Below, piece by piece: positions 7,683 through 16,277 of a stretch of 64,000 bases of DNA. Numbering within the stretch: position 1 is the stretch's first letter; every line of letters begins with the position of its first letter. The notes under the pieces were generated by a model that saw only the letters and a list, made by a program, of their open reading frames with translations, searched no databases and was not told where the DNA came from. The DNA is taken from contig NZ_JBIQOI010000002.1 in NCBI RefSeq assembly GCF_044197065.1, forward strand, positions 558,001 through 622,000, read 5' to 3'. The translations under genes and the position numbers were made by a program. Source of the stretch: Kluyvera ascorbata_C (lineage in GTDB: Bacteria > Pseudomonadota > Gammaproteobacteria > Enterobacterales > Enterobacteriaceae).

Positions 7683-8543
7683 ATGAAACAGATTACGGGT
7701 GTTTATACCGCGCCACGTCCGCACTGGGTGGGTGATGGCTTCCCGGTTCGTTCGTTATTTTCCTATCAATCGCACGGTGAAAGCCTGAGCCCCTTCCTGC
7801 TGCTGGACTATGCAGGGCCGTACAGCTTCCCGGCAGACGGCGCCAAGCGAGGGGTGGGAGAACACCCACATCGCGGGTTCGAGACGGTCACTATCGTCTA
7901 CGCCGGGGAAGTGGAACATCGTGATTCCACTGGTAAAGGCGGCGTGATTGGCCCAGGTGACGTGCAGTGGATGACCGCAGGTTCCGGCATTTTGCATCAG
8001 GAATTCCACTCGGCGGAGTTTGCCCGTCGCGGCGGTGAACTGAAGATGATCCAACTGTGGGTCAACCTGCCGGCGAAGAACAAGATGACCGCACCTGGCT
8101 ACCAGAGTATTGAAGCAGCGGCGATTCCAACGGTAAAGCTGCGGGACAACAGCGGTTCGCTGCGGGTGATTGCCGGTCGCTACGAGGAAAAAACCGGCCC
8201 GGCGAGTACGTTCTCACCGCTTAACGTCTGGGATATACAGCTTCGGGAAGATAAAGAGATGTCCTTTGAACAGCCAGAGGGCTGGAGCACTGCACTCGTG
8301 GTGCTTGAAGGGAGCGTAACGGTTAACGGTGAAACCCACGCCCAGGAAGCGCAACTGGTCGTGTTAAGCCAGCAAGGTAAACGCGTGCATCTTCATGCTA
8401 GCCATGACGCCAAAGTGCTGGTACTGGCAGGTGCGCCGCTAAATGAACCGATTGTCGGCTATGGCCCCTTCGTGATGAACAGTAAAACCGAAATCGATGA
8501 AGCGATTCGCGATTTTAACTCCGGCCGTTTTGGTCAGATCTGA
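7683..8543 (+). CDS. Pirin-family bicupin protein
   Basis: 286 aa. The N-terminal pirin cupin has metal-ligand residues HPHRGFETVT and, later, GILHQEFH, matching the two His plus His/Glu ligands of YhhW/pirin. A C-terminal cupin domain (about 180-280) follows. Some family members have quercetin 2,3-dioxygenase activity and others act as redox or transcription cofactors; the substrate here is unknown. CAGGAGAAACAA precedes the ATG. It is followed after 19 bp by the isochorismatase-like gene, so the two are probably one operon divergent from the LysR gene. Confidence 0.88.
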   Translation: MKQITGVYTAPRPHWVGDGFPVRSLFSYQSHGESLSPFLLLDYAGPYSFPADGAKRGVGEHPHRGFETVTIVYAGEVEHRDSTGKGGVIGPGDVQWMTAGSGILHQEFHSAEFARRGGELKMIQLWVNLPAKNKMTAPGYQSIEAAAIPTVKLRDNSGSLRVIAGRYEEKTGPASTFSPLNVWDIQLREDKEMSFEQPEGWSTALVVLEGSVTVNGETHAQEAQLVVLSQQGKRVHLHASHDAKVLVLAGAPLNEPIVGYGPFVMNSKTEIDEAIRDFNSGRFGQI

Positions 8544-8562
8544 TAATAGAGAGGTGAATAAC

Positions 8563-9240
8563 ATGTCTACCCCAGCAAATTTCAACGGCGCGCGTCCAGT
8601 GATTGATGTGAACGATGCGGTGATGCTACTCATCGACCACCAGAGCGGTCTATTCCAGACAGTTGGCGATATGCCGATGCCCGAACTGCGCGCACGCGCG
8701 GCGGCGCTGGCGAAAATGGCCACCCTTGCCGGCCTGCCGGTGATCACCACCGCGTCAGTTCCACAAGGCCCGAACGGTCCGTTGATTCCAGAAATCCACG
8801 AAAATGCGCCGCACGCGCAATATATTGCACGCAAAGGTGAAATCAACGCCTGGGACAACCCGGAGTTCGTGGCAGCCGTGAAGGCAACAGGGCGTAAAAC
8901 CTTAATTATTGCCGGGACGATCACCAGCGTCTGCATGGCCTTCCCGGCCATTGCAGCGGTCGCTGACGGTTATAAGGTGTTTGCCGTCATCGACGCTTCG
9001 GGTACCTACAGCAAAATGGCACAGGAAGTGACCCTGGCCCGCGTGGCGCAGGCAGGCGTCGTTCCGATGGACACCGCAGCCGTCGCTTCCGAACTGCAGC
9101 GCACATGGAATCGCCCGGATGCCGCCGAATGGGCCGAGGTGTACACCAAAATCTTCCCAGCATACCAACTGCTGATTGAAAGTTACGCAAAAGCGCAGGA
9201 CGTCGTGAAACACAACGAACAGCTTGATTCCCAGCGTTAA
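8563..9240 (+). CDS. Isochorismatase-family cysteine hydrolase (YcaC-like)
   Basis: 225 aa from the ATG at 8563 (GAGAGGTGAATAAC upstream). The family triad is visible: Asp in LLIDHQSG, Lys in the RKGEINAW region, and Cys in GTITSVCMAFPA, preceded by the cis-peptide segment. Members hydrolyse small amides or ester-like substrates; none can be named here. It is co-transcribed with pirin. A pirin plus YcaC-like pairing under a LysR regulator suggests detoxification of an aromatic or electrophilic compound, which is inference. Confidence 0.85.
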   Translation: MSTPANFNGARPVIDVNDAVMLLIDHQSGLFQTVGDMPMPELRARAAALAKMATLAGLPVITTASVPQGPNGPLIPEIHENAPHAQYIARKGEINAWDNPEFVAAVKATGRKTLIIAGTITSVCMAFPAIAAVADGYKVFAVIDASGTYSKMAQEVTLARVAQAGVVPMDTAAVASELQRTWNRPDAAEWAEVYTKIFPAYQLLIESYAKAQDVVKHNEQLDSQR

Positions 9241-9315
9241 TGCTCCTGCCTCATCGCTTTTGGATGGGGCAGTGTTCATTGCTTAACCGAACGATTAATA
9301 AAGCTGAAATTATGC

Positions 9316-9344
9316 TTGACCGTTTCAGGTCAACTCCCTATAGT
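9316..9344 (+). promoter_or_regulatory. Promoter of the second tRNA-Ser gene
   Basis: TTGACC (9316-9321), 17-bp spacer, TATAGT (9339-9344), then a GCGCCCCG discriminator. It is stronger-looking than, and unrelated in sequence to, the promoter of copy 1, so copy 2 is an independent transcription unit. Confidence 0.75.
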
Positions 9345-9379
9345 AGCGCCCCGTTGACCACCTACGGTGAGCAGCAAAA

Positions 9380-9530
9380 CAATATGGTGAGGTGTCCGAG
9401 TGGCTGAAGGAGCACGCCTGGAAAGTGTGTATACGGCAACGTATCCGGGGTTCGAATCCCCGCCTCACCGCCATATTTTAAGAAGAGCTCGTACGAAAGT
9501 ACGGGCTTTTTTTTCGCATGTTGCACGCCT
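9380..9530 (+). repeat. Direct repeat, right copy (tRNA-Ser plus terminator)
   Basis: Partner of the repeat at 6333-6484. The terminator hairpin lies at about 9486-9516. Together the repeats bound a 3.05-kb unit with the LysR, pirin and isochorismatase genes. Confidence 0.9.
9386..9473 (+). tRNA. tRNA-Ser (GGA), copy 2
   Basis: Identical over all 88 nt, CCA included, to the copy at 6339-6426; anticodon GGA at 9420-9422. It has its own promoter and the duplicated terminator. It may be a serW-like paralogue or a duplication created with the islet. Confidence 0.95.
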
Positions 9531-9559
9531 GCGGGAGTGAGGAGAAGCCCCGACCGGGC

Positions 9560-9600
9560 TGCAATCCCGTCGCCCGGCCAAGCGCAGCGCCGCCGGGAAT
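9560..9600. repeat. REP-like palindrome
   Basis: CGGGCTGCAATCCCGTC followed by GCCCGGCCAAGCGCAGCG and CCGCCGGGAA, the same element type as at 14961-14994. It lies between tRNA copy 2 and the metN-like stop codon. Confidence 0.6.
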
Positions 9601-9608
9601 TGCTCTAT

Positions 9609-10604
9609 CTACCTCACCGCCACCCTATCCGCCGCCTGCGCAGCCAGCCGCAAAGACTCCACCGTTAGCGGCGTATCCACACGAATCCGCAGTTGCCCGA
9701 CAATTCGCCCCTGAATCGGCTCACAACTGCTGTACACCAGCTGTGGACTTCCACCGAGCACTTGCACAATCTGCTGTAAATCCGGTTCACGCCCGTTGAC
9801 ACCGTTGAAATGCAGCGTAATCAACTGCTGCCCTTCAACCATGACTTCACGATTCTCCTCACGTCCGTGATGCAGCGTCCCAAGCATTCCGCGCGTCACC
9901 TCATGCTGAGGATCGCCAAACACCTGCCACACCTCGCCTTGCTCGATCACCCGCCCCTTTTCCAGCACAGCGACCCGGTCACACAGCGTACGAATCACGT
10001 CCATTTCATGAGTAATCAGGATAATCGTGAGCCCGAGACGCTGGTTAATCTCTTTGAGCAGGCTAAGCACCGCCAGCGTGTTTTCCGGGTCGAGCGCCGA
10101 GGTGGCTTCATCGCACAGCAAAATTTCCGGCTGCGTCACCAGCGCACGGGCAATCCCGGTGCGCTGTTTTTGCCCGCCGGACAGTTGCGTCGGATAACTC
10201 TCACGTAGCGGCTCCAGCCCCACCAATCGCAGCATCTCGTCAACCCGCCGACGACGTTCAGCGGCCGGAATACCGGCCATTCGTAGCGGCAGTTCAACGT
10301 TCTCCGCCACCGTTTTGGTGGAGTGCAGATTGAAGTGCTGGAAAATCATCGCCACCCGGCGACGCAAATCCCGCAGTTGTCCGCGCGCGCCTTCACTAAT
10401 GGGCACACCGCTTATCGTCATCTCCCCCCGGTCGGCGTTCTCCAGACGGTTAAACAACCGCAGCAACGTCGATTTCCCCGCGCCGCTGCGCCCGATAATG
10501 CCAAAGATCTCGCCCGCCTGAATCTCCAGGTTGATATCGTCAAGCGCCTGCACACCGTTCGGGTATGCCTTGCTAATACCGCGCACGCGGATATGTTGTG
10601 TCAT
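9609..10604 (-). CDS. MetN-type ABC transporter ATPase with NIL domain
   Basis: 331 aa from the ATG at 10604 (AGGAG at 10614-10618); an in-frame GTG lies at 10613. Walker A is GRSGAGKST, the signature LSGGQKQRTGIARAL, Walker B ILLCDEATSALD, and the H-loop ITHEMDV. The C-terminal 80 residues form the NIL regulatory domain typical of MetN. It is the last gene of the SfnB-permease-binding protein-ATPase operon. The family imports D/L-methionine; the neighbour suggests a related organosulfur compound. Confidence 0.9.
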   Translation of the reverse strand: MTQHIRVRGISKAYPNGVQALDDINLEIQAGEIFGIIGRSGAGKSTLLRLFNRLENADRGEMTISGVPISEGARGQLRDLRRRVAMIFQHFNLHSTKTVAENVELPLRMAGIPAAERRRRVDEMLRLVGLEPLRESYPTQLSGGQKQRTGIARALVTQPEILLCDEATSALDPENTLAVLSLLKEINQRLGLTIILITHEMDVIRTLCDRVAVLEKGRVIEQGEVWQVFGDPQHEVTRGMLGTLHHGREENREVMVEGQQLITLHFNGVNGREPDLQQIVQVLGGSPQLVYSSCEPIQGRIVGQLRIRVDTPLTVESLRLAAQAADRVAVR

Positions 10605-10615
10605 GGTTGTCACTC

Positions 10616-11389
10616 CTAAAATCCGGGGGCGATTTTTCCCTTATATCGGGTGAGAATAAACTGGCGTACCGCATCGGAATTCAGCGCCTTCGCCAGTTTC
10701 TGAATACCGGGATCGTTGATGTTATCGGGGCGAGCCACCAGGTATTCGACGTACAGACTTTTCCCTTTTTCCACTATCAGCGCTTTATCAGTATCAATAC
10801 CCGCTTCCAGCGCATAGTTCGCAAAGATAAATGCCAAATCCACCTGACTTACCGCGCGTGCCAACATCGCGCCTTCTAATGGGCGAATTTTAAAGTGGTG
10901 CGGATTGGCGGTGATGTCTTTCTCCGTTGACTGCGGATCTTCCGGGTTCTTGAGTGTAATAAGTCCAGCCTCACTGAGCAGCACCAGCGCCCTGCCGGTA
11001 TTCACCGGATCGTTAGGAATAGCGATGGTCGCGCCATCCGGCAGATCCTTAATGCTGGTGTACTTAGTGGAATACGCGCCAAACGGCTCAATATGCACGC
11101 CTACCACCGGCACCAGATTGGTGTGACGCGTCTTGTTATAGTCGTCCAGGAACGGGCGGTACTGGTAGTAGTTTGCATCGAGATGCTTCTCTGCAAGCTG
11201 CTGGTTAGGCTGAATGAAATCATTAAAGACCTTAATCTTAAGATCCACCCCTTCTTTGGCGAGCTGCGGCTTCACGAATTCCAGAATTTCTGCATGCGGT
11301 ACGGGAGTCGCGCCGACCACCAGCGTTTCGTTGGCCGCTGCCGATAAAGAGCACAGCGCCATTAGCCCAGCTATCACGGTCTTTTTCAT
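10616..11389 (-). CDS. MetQ/NlpA-family substrate-binding protein
   Basis: 257 aa with an N-terminal signal peptide (MKKTVIAGLMALCSLSAAA) and the NlpA family core (VGATPVPHAEILEFVKPQLA, FNDFIQPNQQL, ANYYQY). It lacks a clean lipobox, so it is probably a soluble periplasmic protein rather than a lipoprotein like MetQ. After signal cleavage it contains no Cys and a single Met, a sulfur-sparing composition. Ligand: methionine or another small organosulfur compound (inferred). Confidence 0.88.
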   Translation of the reverse strand: MKKTVIAGLMALCSLSAAANETLVVGATPVPHAEILEFVKPQLAKEGVDLKIKVFNDFIQPNQQLAEKHLDANYYQYRPFLDDYNKTRHTNLVPVVGVHIEPFGAYSTKYTSIKDLPDGATIAIPNDPVNTGRALVLLSEAGLITLKNPEDPQSTEKDITANPHHFKIRPLEGAMLARAVSQVDLAFIFANYALEAGIDTDKALIVEKGKSLYVEYLVARPDNINDPGIQKLAKALNSDAVRQFILTRYKGKIAPGF

Positions 11390-11410
11390 TATGTCATCCT
11401 GTTGGTATCA

Positions 11411-12076
11411 CTATTTACGACTCATACGGCGCACCAGTCGGTCACCGCTCATTTGAAGAACTTGCACTAAAGCAATCAGCAGCACGACCGTCACCGCCAT
11501 CACATCGGTCTGAAACCGCTGATAGCCAAAACGAATCGCCAGGTCACCTAAACCCCCACCGCCAATCACTCCAGCCATCGAGGTATAATCGACCAGCACA
11601 ATGGCGGTTACCGTTACCGCCGCAATCAACCCGCCGCGTGATTCTGGCAGCAGGGTGTGCCAGATAAGCTGCCAGGTATCGCCGCCCATCGCCCAGTTAG
11701 CCTCGATTAACCCATGGTCCACTTCGCGCAGCGACGTCTCCACCAGGCGAGCAAAGAACGGCGCGCAGCCCGCCACCAGCGGCGGAATGGTTCCCTGTAC
11801 GCCCAACGACGTGCCGGTTATTAAGGTGGTCAGCGGAATCATCACAATCAGCAAAATGATAAACGGCAGTGAACGCATTATGTTGACCAGCAGCGACAGC
11901 ACGCGGTGGATCAGCGGCGCGTAGAGCAACCGGGGCTGCCCGGTCAGATAAAGAATGACGCCCAACGGCAGCCCAATCAGTACTGTAAATCCCAGCGCAC
12001 AGCCCAGCATAATCAGGGTATCCAGCCCCGCCTGAGCAACATCGTTCCAGTCAATTCCGGCCAGAAAAGCGAGCAT
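11411..12076 (-). CDS. MetI-type ABC transporter permease
   Basis: 221 aa with five to six membrane segments. The EAA-type cytoplasmic loop is visible around EANWAMGGDTWQLIWHTLLPES. It closely resembles MetI (217 aa) in length and layout. It lies 9 bp after the SfnB-like gene and 21 bp before the binding-protein gene in transcription order, so it is part of a single operon. Confidence 0.9.
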   Translation of the reverse strand: MLAFLAGIDWNDVAQAGLDTLIMLGCALGFTVLIGLPLGVILYLTGQPRLLYAPLIHRVLSLLVNIMRSLPFIILLIVMIPLTTLITGTSLGVQGTIPPLVAGCAPFFARLVETSLREVDHGLIEANWAMGGDTWQLIWHTLLPESRGGLIAAVTVTAIVLVDYTSMAGVIGGGGLGDLAIRFGYQRFQTDVMAVTVVLLIALVQVLQMSGDRLVRRMSRK

Positions 12077-12085
12077 GCTCCCTCC

Positions 12086-13309
12086 TCAGTTCCAGTCGTG
12101 ACGCGCGGGGCGTTTTCCGTTTAGCACCCAGTTCCCCAGCAGGTGATACTTCCAGCGCACCGGATCATGCAGCGTATGCACGCGCCCGTTACGCCAGTGG
12201 CGGTCGTAGTTATAGCGCGGGTGCGTCGAGCGGGTACCGCCCAGTTCAAACAGACGCGTTGCCGCTTCCAGCGCCACTTCGGTGGTGAATATTTTGGCTC
12301 GGGCAACGGCGATGGAGGCTAGCGCCACCGTCTCTTCTGAAAGGTCATCTTTATAGCGGTCCAGAACCTTGCCGGCCTGCTCCAGCAGCGCATCAGCAGC
12401 GGCCAGGCGACTATCAAGCGCGCCAATCTGGTACACGGTCAGCGGGTCGTCTCCTGCCCGCTCGACGCCAGCATCAATCCACGGACGGGCAAACTGATTC
12501 ACAAAGCTGACGGTATCATTCAGCGCCGCGCGGGCAATACCGGCATCAATGGCGGCGGTGGTGAGTTGGGCAAACGGCCCGGCAAGCGTGGGGGTGTCGT
12601 AGGATTTCCAGGTCGGTATCAGGTTAAACGGCTCCACTCGCAGGTTTTCGGCCAGCACCGTACCGCTCGAGGTGGTGCGCTGCCCCAGGCACGCCCAGTC
12701 ATTCACCACCGTCAGCCCCTTGGTGCCGCGCGGCACAAAGGCCAGCTGCGCCCGTCCCTCATCGTCCAGTGCCAGCACGCCCAGCCAATGGGCATACAGC
12801 GAGCCGGTGCAGTAGCCTTTACGGCCGTTGATCAGCAGGCCATCGGCGGTGTGGCTAATCCGCGTCTGAATGTCCTGCACCGTCTTGCCGCCGGTCTCCG
12901 ACAGCGCGTTGGCAAAGCGGTAGCCCTTCAGCGCCAGTTCAAAGAAATAGCGCTGCTGCTCTTCATCCCCTTGCAGACGAATATCCTCAAGCAGGCAGTA
13001 GTGGTTCTGCGGAATTTGCCCCAGCGCCGGGTCGGCAGCGGAGATAATGGCAATCACCGACGCGAGGGTCGCCGCCGACACCTCCGCCCCGCCAAAACGG
13101 CGCGGCACGGTGATGCCCCACAGCCCGCTGTTGGAGTAGGTGTTGACGACCTCTGGCGGCACTACGCCACTCAGGTCGCGCTCAGACGCGCCGGATTGCA
13201 GAAAAGCGGCTATTTCATGGGCGATGCTAATCGCCTCTTCATCGCTGGTAATCAGGTGCGCATGGGGTGCCGCGCGGGTGTAGTCTGGGGTTGTTTGAGT
13301 CTCGGGCAT
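12086..13309 (-). CDS. SfnB-family acyl-CoA dehydrogenase-like flavoprotein
   Basis: 407 aa, first gene of the operon. It has the acyl-CoA dehydrogenase fold: N-terminal helical domain, central beta domain about 130-230, and a C-terminal helical domain with GGTRSTHPRYNYDRHWRN. It matches the SfnB/DszC branch, which uses reduced flavin to oxygenate sulfur compounds rather than dehydrogenate CoA esters. The only Met is the initiator, with three Cys in 407 residues. With a MetNIQ-type importer it probably forms a scavenging module for an organosulfur compound as a sulfur source. The exact substrate is not visible. Confidence 0.85.
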   Translation of the reverse strand: MPETQTTPDYTRAAPHAHLITSDEEAISIAHEIAAFLQSGASERDLSGVVPPEVVNTYSNSGLWGITVPRRFGGAEVSAATLASVIAIISAADPALGQIPQNHYCLLEDIRLQGDEEQQRYFFELALKGYRFANALSETGGKTVQDIQTRISHTADGLLINGRKGYCTGSLYAHWLGVLALDDEGRAQLAFVPRGTKGLTVVNDWACLGQRTTSSGTVLAENLRVEPFNLIPTWKSYDTPTLAGPFAQLTTAAIDAGIARAALNDTVSFVNQFARPWIDAGVERAGDDPLTVYQIGALDSRLAAADALLEQAGKVLDRYKDDLSEETVALASIAVARAKIFTTEVALEAATRLFELGGTRSTHPRYNYDRHWRNGRVHTLHDPVRWKYHLLGNWVLNGKRPARHDWN

Positions 13310-13554
13310 AGCATGGTCTCTGGTCTTGTTTTCAGCACGGTAAAATGCAATATCTGATTAATATTCATACATATCCCATTAAGGAATGAATGATCGCATC
13401 TTTTACCTTTTAGGTTATATGTGTTGATAGCAATGTTTATGCCAGCTTTAACAGCCCGTATTTCAGGCCGTTATACTTGACCAGGAGTACCAGAAAGTGG
13501 GATTTGCAACACGCCACCTGCGCAGCTGTTGTATTTGCAACAGTCAGAAATAAC
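13310..13554. promoter_or_regulatory. Intergenic region upstream of the sfnB-like operon
   Basis: 245 bp without a gene. It must hold the promoter of the minus-strand operon. Two ATTTGCAACA copies (about 13503-13512 and 13530-13540) lie here, the second in a GTTG-TATTTG-CAAC dyad. I tested for a sigma-54 element around TGGCGTGTTGCA and the spacing is wrong. A CysB/Cbl site is plausible but cannot be assigned by eye. Confidence 0.4.
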
Positions 13555-13576
13555 AAAGCCCGGTTTCCCGGGCTTT
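13555..13576 (-). terminator. phoH terminator
   Basis: AAAGCCCGG-TTTC-CCGGGCTTT-type hairpin 17 bp downstream of the phoH stop codon. Confidence 0.75.
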
Positions 13577-13592
13577 GCAGACATTAGAGCGG

Positions 13593-14384
13593 TTAGTAGT
13601 AGGCTTTCAGCGTGCGCTGGCAGAGCGCCGAGCGTACGCAGTCATCTTTGGTGAAACGAACAATCCCTATCATCTCATCTTCTTCAAAGCGGGCCAGCGC
13701 ATCGCTAAGCCCGGACTGAATGCCGCGTGGCAAGTCACACTGGGTGATATCCCCGTTCACGATAACCGTGACGTTCTCCCCGAGGCGGGTTAAAAACATC
13801 TTCATTTGCGCTGCGGTAACGTTCTGAGCCTCATCAAGAATCACCACCGCATTTTCAAATGTACGTCCGCGCATATAGGCGAACGGCGCGATCTCTACCT
13901 TACCGATTTCCGGGCGCAGGCAATATTGCATAAAGGAGGCGCCCAGCCGTTTCACCAGCACGTCATAGACGGGGCGGAAGTAAGGGGCGAATTTCTCCGA
14001 GATGTCTCCGGGCAGGAACCCCAGGTCTTCATCGGCCTGAAGGACGGGACGCGTCACGATAATCTTATTCACATCCTTATGAATGAGCGCCTCCGCAGCT
14101 TTCGCTGCGCTGATCCAGGTCTTGCCACAGCCTGCTTCGCCAGTGGCGAAGATCAGCTGCTTACTCTCAATAGCATGCAGGTAGTGGGCCTGAGCGTCAT
14201 TGCGGGCGGCAATCGGTGACGTATCGCGACTGTCGCGCGCCATGCCGATTGCTTCCACGCCACCACTCATTTGCACAAGCGAGGTGACCGATTCTTCTTC
14301 ACGTTGTTTGTGGCTGCGTGAGTCACGTCTCAGCACACGTTTTGCTTCGCGATGAGCTTTGATCACTGCTTTTTGTCTTCCCAT
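13593..14384 (-). CDS. phoH: PhoH family ATPase
   Basis: 263 aa from the ATG at 14384, which has AAGG 8 nt upstream. An in-frame GTG at 14393 would add three residues, and E. coli PhoH has been annotated with a longer N-terminus. Walker A is FATGEAGCGKTW, Walker B VVILDEAQN, with an N-terminal basic leader (MGRQKAVIKAHREAKRVLRRDSR). It is nearly identical to E. coli PhoH, a phosphate-starvation-inducible ATP-binding protein resembling an RNA helicase half. The role in the cell is poorly defined. Confidence 0.92.
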   Translation of the reverse strand: MGRQKAVIKAHREAKRVLRRDSRSHKQREEESVTSLVQMSGGVEAIGMARDSRDTSPIAARNDAQAHYLHAIESKQLIFATGEAGCGKTWISAAKAAEALIHKDVNKIIVTRPVLQADEDLGFLPGDISEKFAPYFRPVYDVLVKRLGASFMQYCLRPEIGKVEIAPFAYMRGRTFENAVVILDEAQNVTAAQMKMFLTRLGENVTVIVNGDITQCDLPRGIQSGLSDALARFEEDEMIGIVRFTKDDCVRSALCQRTLKAYY

Positions 14385-14906
14385 GGATAGCACCTTGAGT
14401 TGTTGGTATACATCACACGCGCTGAAAGCAGCGCGATTATGCGCACGAACGTCTGAGGTTTGGCTTCCTTGTAAGCCATAGCAACTGCCTGTTGAATTGA
14501 CGGAAATGCACGGCTACGCGCACCGCGCAATACGTCGGGAACAACGGGTTGAATTCGAATTGGATGAAAAATTGGGGTGAAGAAATCGCTGCCGGAGAGA
14601 GGGCCTCCGCGCTGGATGGTGCGGGTTGAGGTTCTGCTTAGTCCTATCAAGGACGCTACCATTCGCGATCTCCATAGTGAAACGGAAACTACCGCTATAT
14701 TTATTATTACATCTAAATCAACAAAAGGTGCAACATTATTTTTACATAAACATAACGATAGCTTACAGAGATAGCATCTGACACTGATGTGACAGTTTTA
14801 TATCAATCAGGAGGAAAATGAAAAAAAAGGACTGATTTTTGGCGATATTATGGAATTGGGGAGAAATACCGGGGTCGCTTGCGCTCGCCCGGGCTACAAA
14901 TGGTCG
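14385..14906. other. Gene-free stretch upstream of phoH
   Basis: About 520 bp between phoH and the REP cluster. It should contain the phoH promoter (PhoB-regulated in E. coli), but I cannot point to a clear Pho box. Frames crossing it have no convincing protein character. Confidence 0.4.
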
Positions 14907-14997
14907 TTGCCGGATGGCGGCGTAAACGCCTTATCCGGCCTACAAATATGCACCGTACCATGTAGCCCGGCCAAGCGAAGCGCCGCCGGGAGCGCAC
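14907..14997. repeat. BIME: REP elements next to efeB
   Basis: Two REP palindromes, TGCCGGATGGCGGCG...CGCCTTATCCGGCCTAC (14909-14944) and GTAGCCCGGCCAAGCG...CGCCGCCGGGAGCGC (14962-14995), abut the efeB stop codon. Confidence 0.8.
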
Positions 14998-16272
14998 TCA
15001 AGCCTGCAACAACGTGCTGCCCAGATACGATGACGGAGATTCAACACCCGGCAGCACAAAGAAATACCCGCCGCCAATCGGCTTCACGTACTCCTCCAGC
15101 GCTTCCCCGTTCAGGCGCTTTTGCACCGTCAGAAACCCTTTCTCAAGGTCATGTTGGTAGCAAACAAACAGCAGTCCCATATCGAGTTGACCGGAGTTGG
15201 AAACGCCCAGCGAGTAGCTGTATCCCCGTCGCATCATCAGCCCCGACTGCGTCTCTTTGGTGCGCGGGTTAGCCAGACGAATATGGCTGTCCAGCGCAAT
15301 CACATCACCGTCCGGGTCGCGGGTGTAGTCAGGCGTATCGTGCTCGTTCTTCATCCCCAGCGGCGCGCCGCTGTGTTTGTCGCGCCCAAAGATCGTCTGC
15401 TGCTCTTTGAGCGGCGTACGGTCCCAGGACTCAACGTGGAACTGAATAATGCGCACGGCCTGATAGGTACCGCCCTTCGCCCACGCCGGTTCACCCTGAT
15501 CGCCCGTGACCCACACCACCTCGTCCATCAGCGGTTTATCGCTGCCGTCAGGGTTGGCGGTGCCGTCTTTAAAGCCGAGCAGGTTAATCGGCGTCTCTTT
15601 GCCTTTGCTGCGCGCCGCGTGGTCGGAGATAAACCCTTCCCGCTTCCAGCGCACGCTGAGCAAGTCCGGCGAGTGCTTAATGATATCGCGCAGCGCGTGG
15701 ATAACCGTGTCCTGCGTGTTGGCGCAAATCTGCAACAGCAGGTCGCCATGACACAGGGTCGCGTCCAGCGCATCGTTCGGGAAACGCGTCATCTTCTGCA
15801 GCTTCTTCGGCGCTTTATCCGCAAGATCAAAGCGGCTGTCGAACAGCGACTGGCCGACGGAGACCGTCATAGTCAGGTTATCAGGCGCGATAAACGCGCC
15901 GAGAATCCCCGAGTCCATCGGTGGCAGGCGCGGATTCGGCGTATCCGGCGCCGGGCCGCCCTTGGTGAGAAAGGCAATGCGATCGGTCAGCAGACGGAAC
16001 AGACGCTCAAGGTCCGATTTATCCGCCGCCAGCACATCAAACGCCACCAGCATCATCGAGGCCTGCTGCGGCGTCAGGACGCCCGCCTGGTGCTCGCCGT
16101 AGAACGGCTGAGTTTCCATTCGACCATTGGTCGCCGGTGCGTCGCTGGCTTTCGCCGCATGAGCCACCGGACAACCACCGGAAATTGCCAGCGCGCCTCC
16201 CAGCGCGCCGATCCCTTTTAATAAACGACGACGTGACGGTTCGTTCAGGTCGTCAGTGTGCTGCTTTGCCAT
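14998..16272 (-). CDS. efeB: EfeB deferrochelatase/Dyp-type peroxidase
   Basis: 424 aa (E. coli 423). The twin-arginine signal peptide carries SRRRLLKG, followed by a hydrophobic stretch and a cut after VAHA, exporting the folded haem enzyme to the periplasm. The Dyp motif GFKDGTANP is present, and the haem-ligand His lies in the C-terminal half. In EfeUOB, EfeB supports ferrous iron oxidation and has also been proposed to release iron from haem. It starts 5 bp after the efeO stop codon in the efeUOB operon. The stop codon abuts a REP cluster. Confidence 0.95.
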   Translation of the reverse strand: MAKQHTDDLNEPSRRRLLKGIGALGGALAISGGCPVAHAAKASDAPATNGRMETQPFYGEHQAGVLTPQQASMMLVAFDVLAADKSDLERLFRLLTDRIAFLTKGGPAPDTPNPRLPPMDSGILGAFIAPDNLTMTVSVGQSLFDSRFDLADKAPKKLQKMTRFPNDALDATLCHGDLLLQICANTQDTVIHALRDIIKHSPDLLSVRWKREGFISDHAARSKGKETPINLLGFKDGTANPDGSDKPLMDEVVWVTGDQGEPAWAKGGTYQAVRIIQFHVESWDRTPLKEQQTIFGRDKHSGAPLGMKNEHDTPDYTRDPDGDVIALDSHIRLANPRTKETQSGLMMRRGYSYSLGVSNSGQLDMGLLFVCYQHDLEKGFLTVQKRLNGEALEEYVKPIGGGYFFVLPGVESPSSYLGSTLLQA

Positions 16273-16277
16273 CTTGC

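Noticed and set aside
13495..13520. Possible sigma-54 promoter (TGGCGTGTTGCA on the minus strand) for the sfnB-like operon
   Set aside because: SfnB operons in pseudomonads are sigma-54 dependent, so I checked, but the GG and GC dinucleotides are only six bases apart instead of the required ten.
14363..14662. 99-codon minus-strand frame upstream of phoH
   Set aside because: It overlaps the phoH start in another frame, lacks a good start site, and its sequence has no recognisable features.
15121..16221. 366-codon plus-strand frame opposite efeB
   Set aside because: Arg/Gln/His-rich antisense shadow of the well-supported efeB gene.
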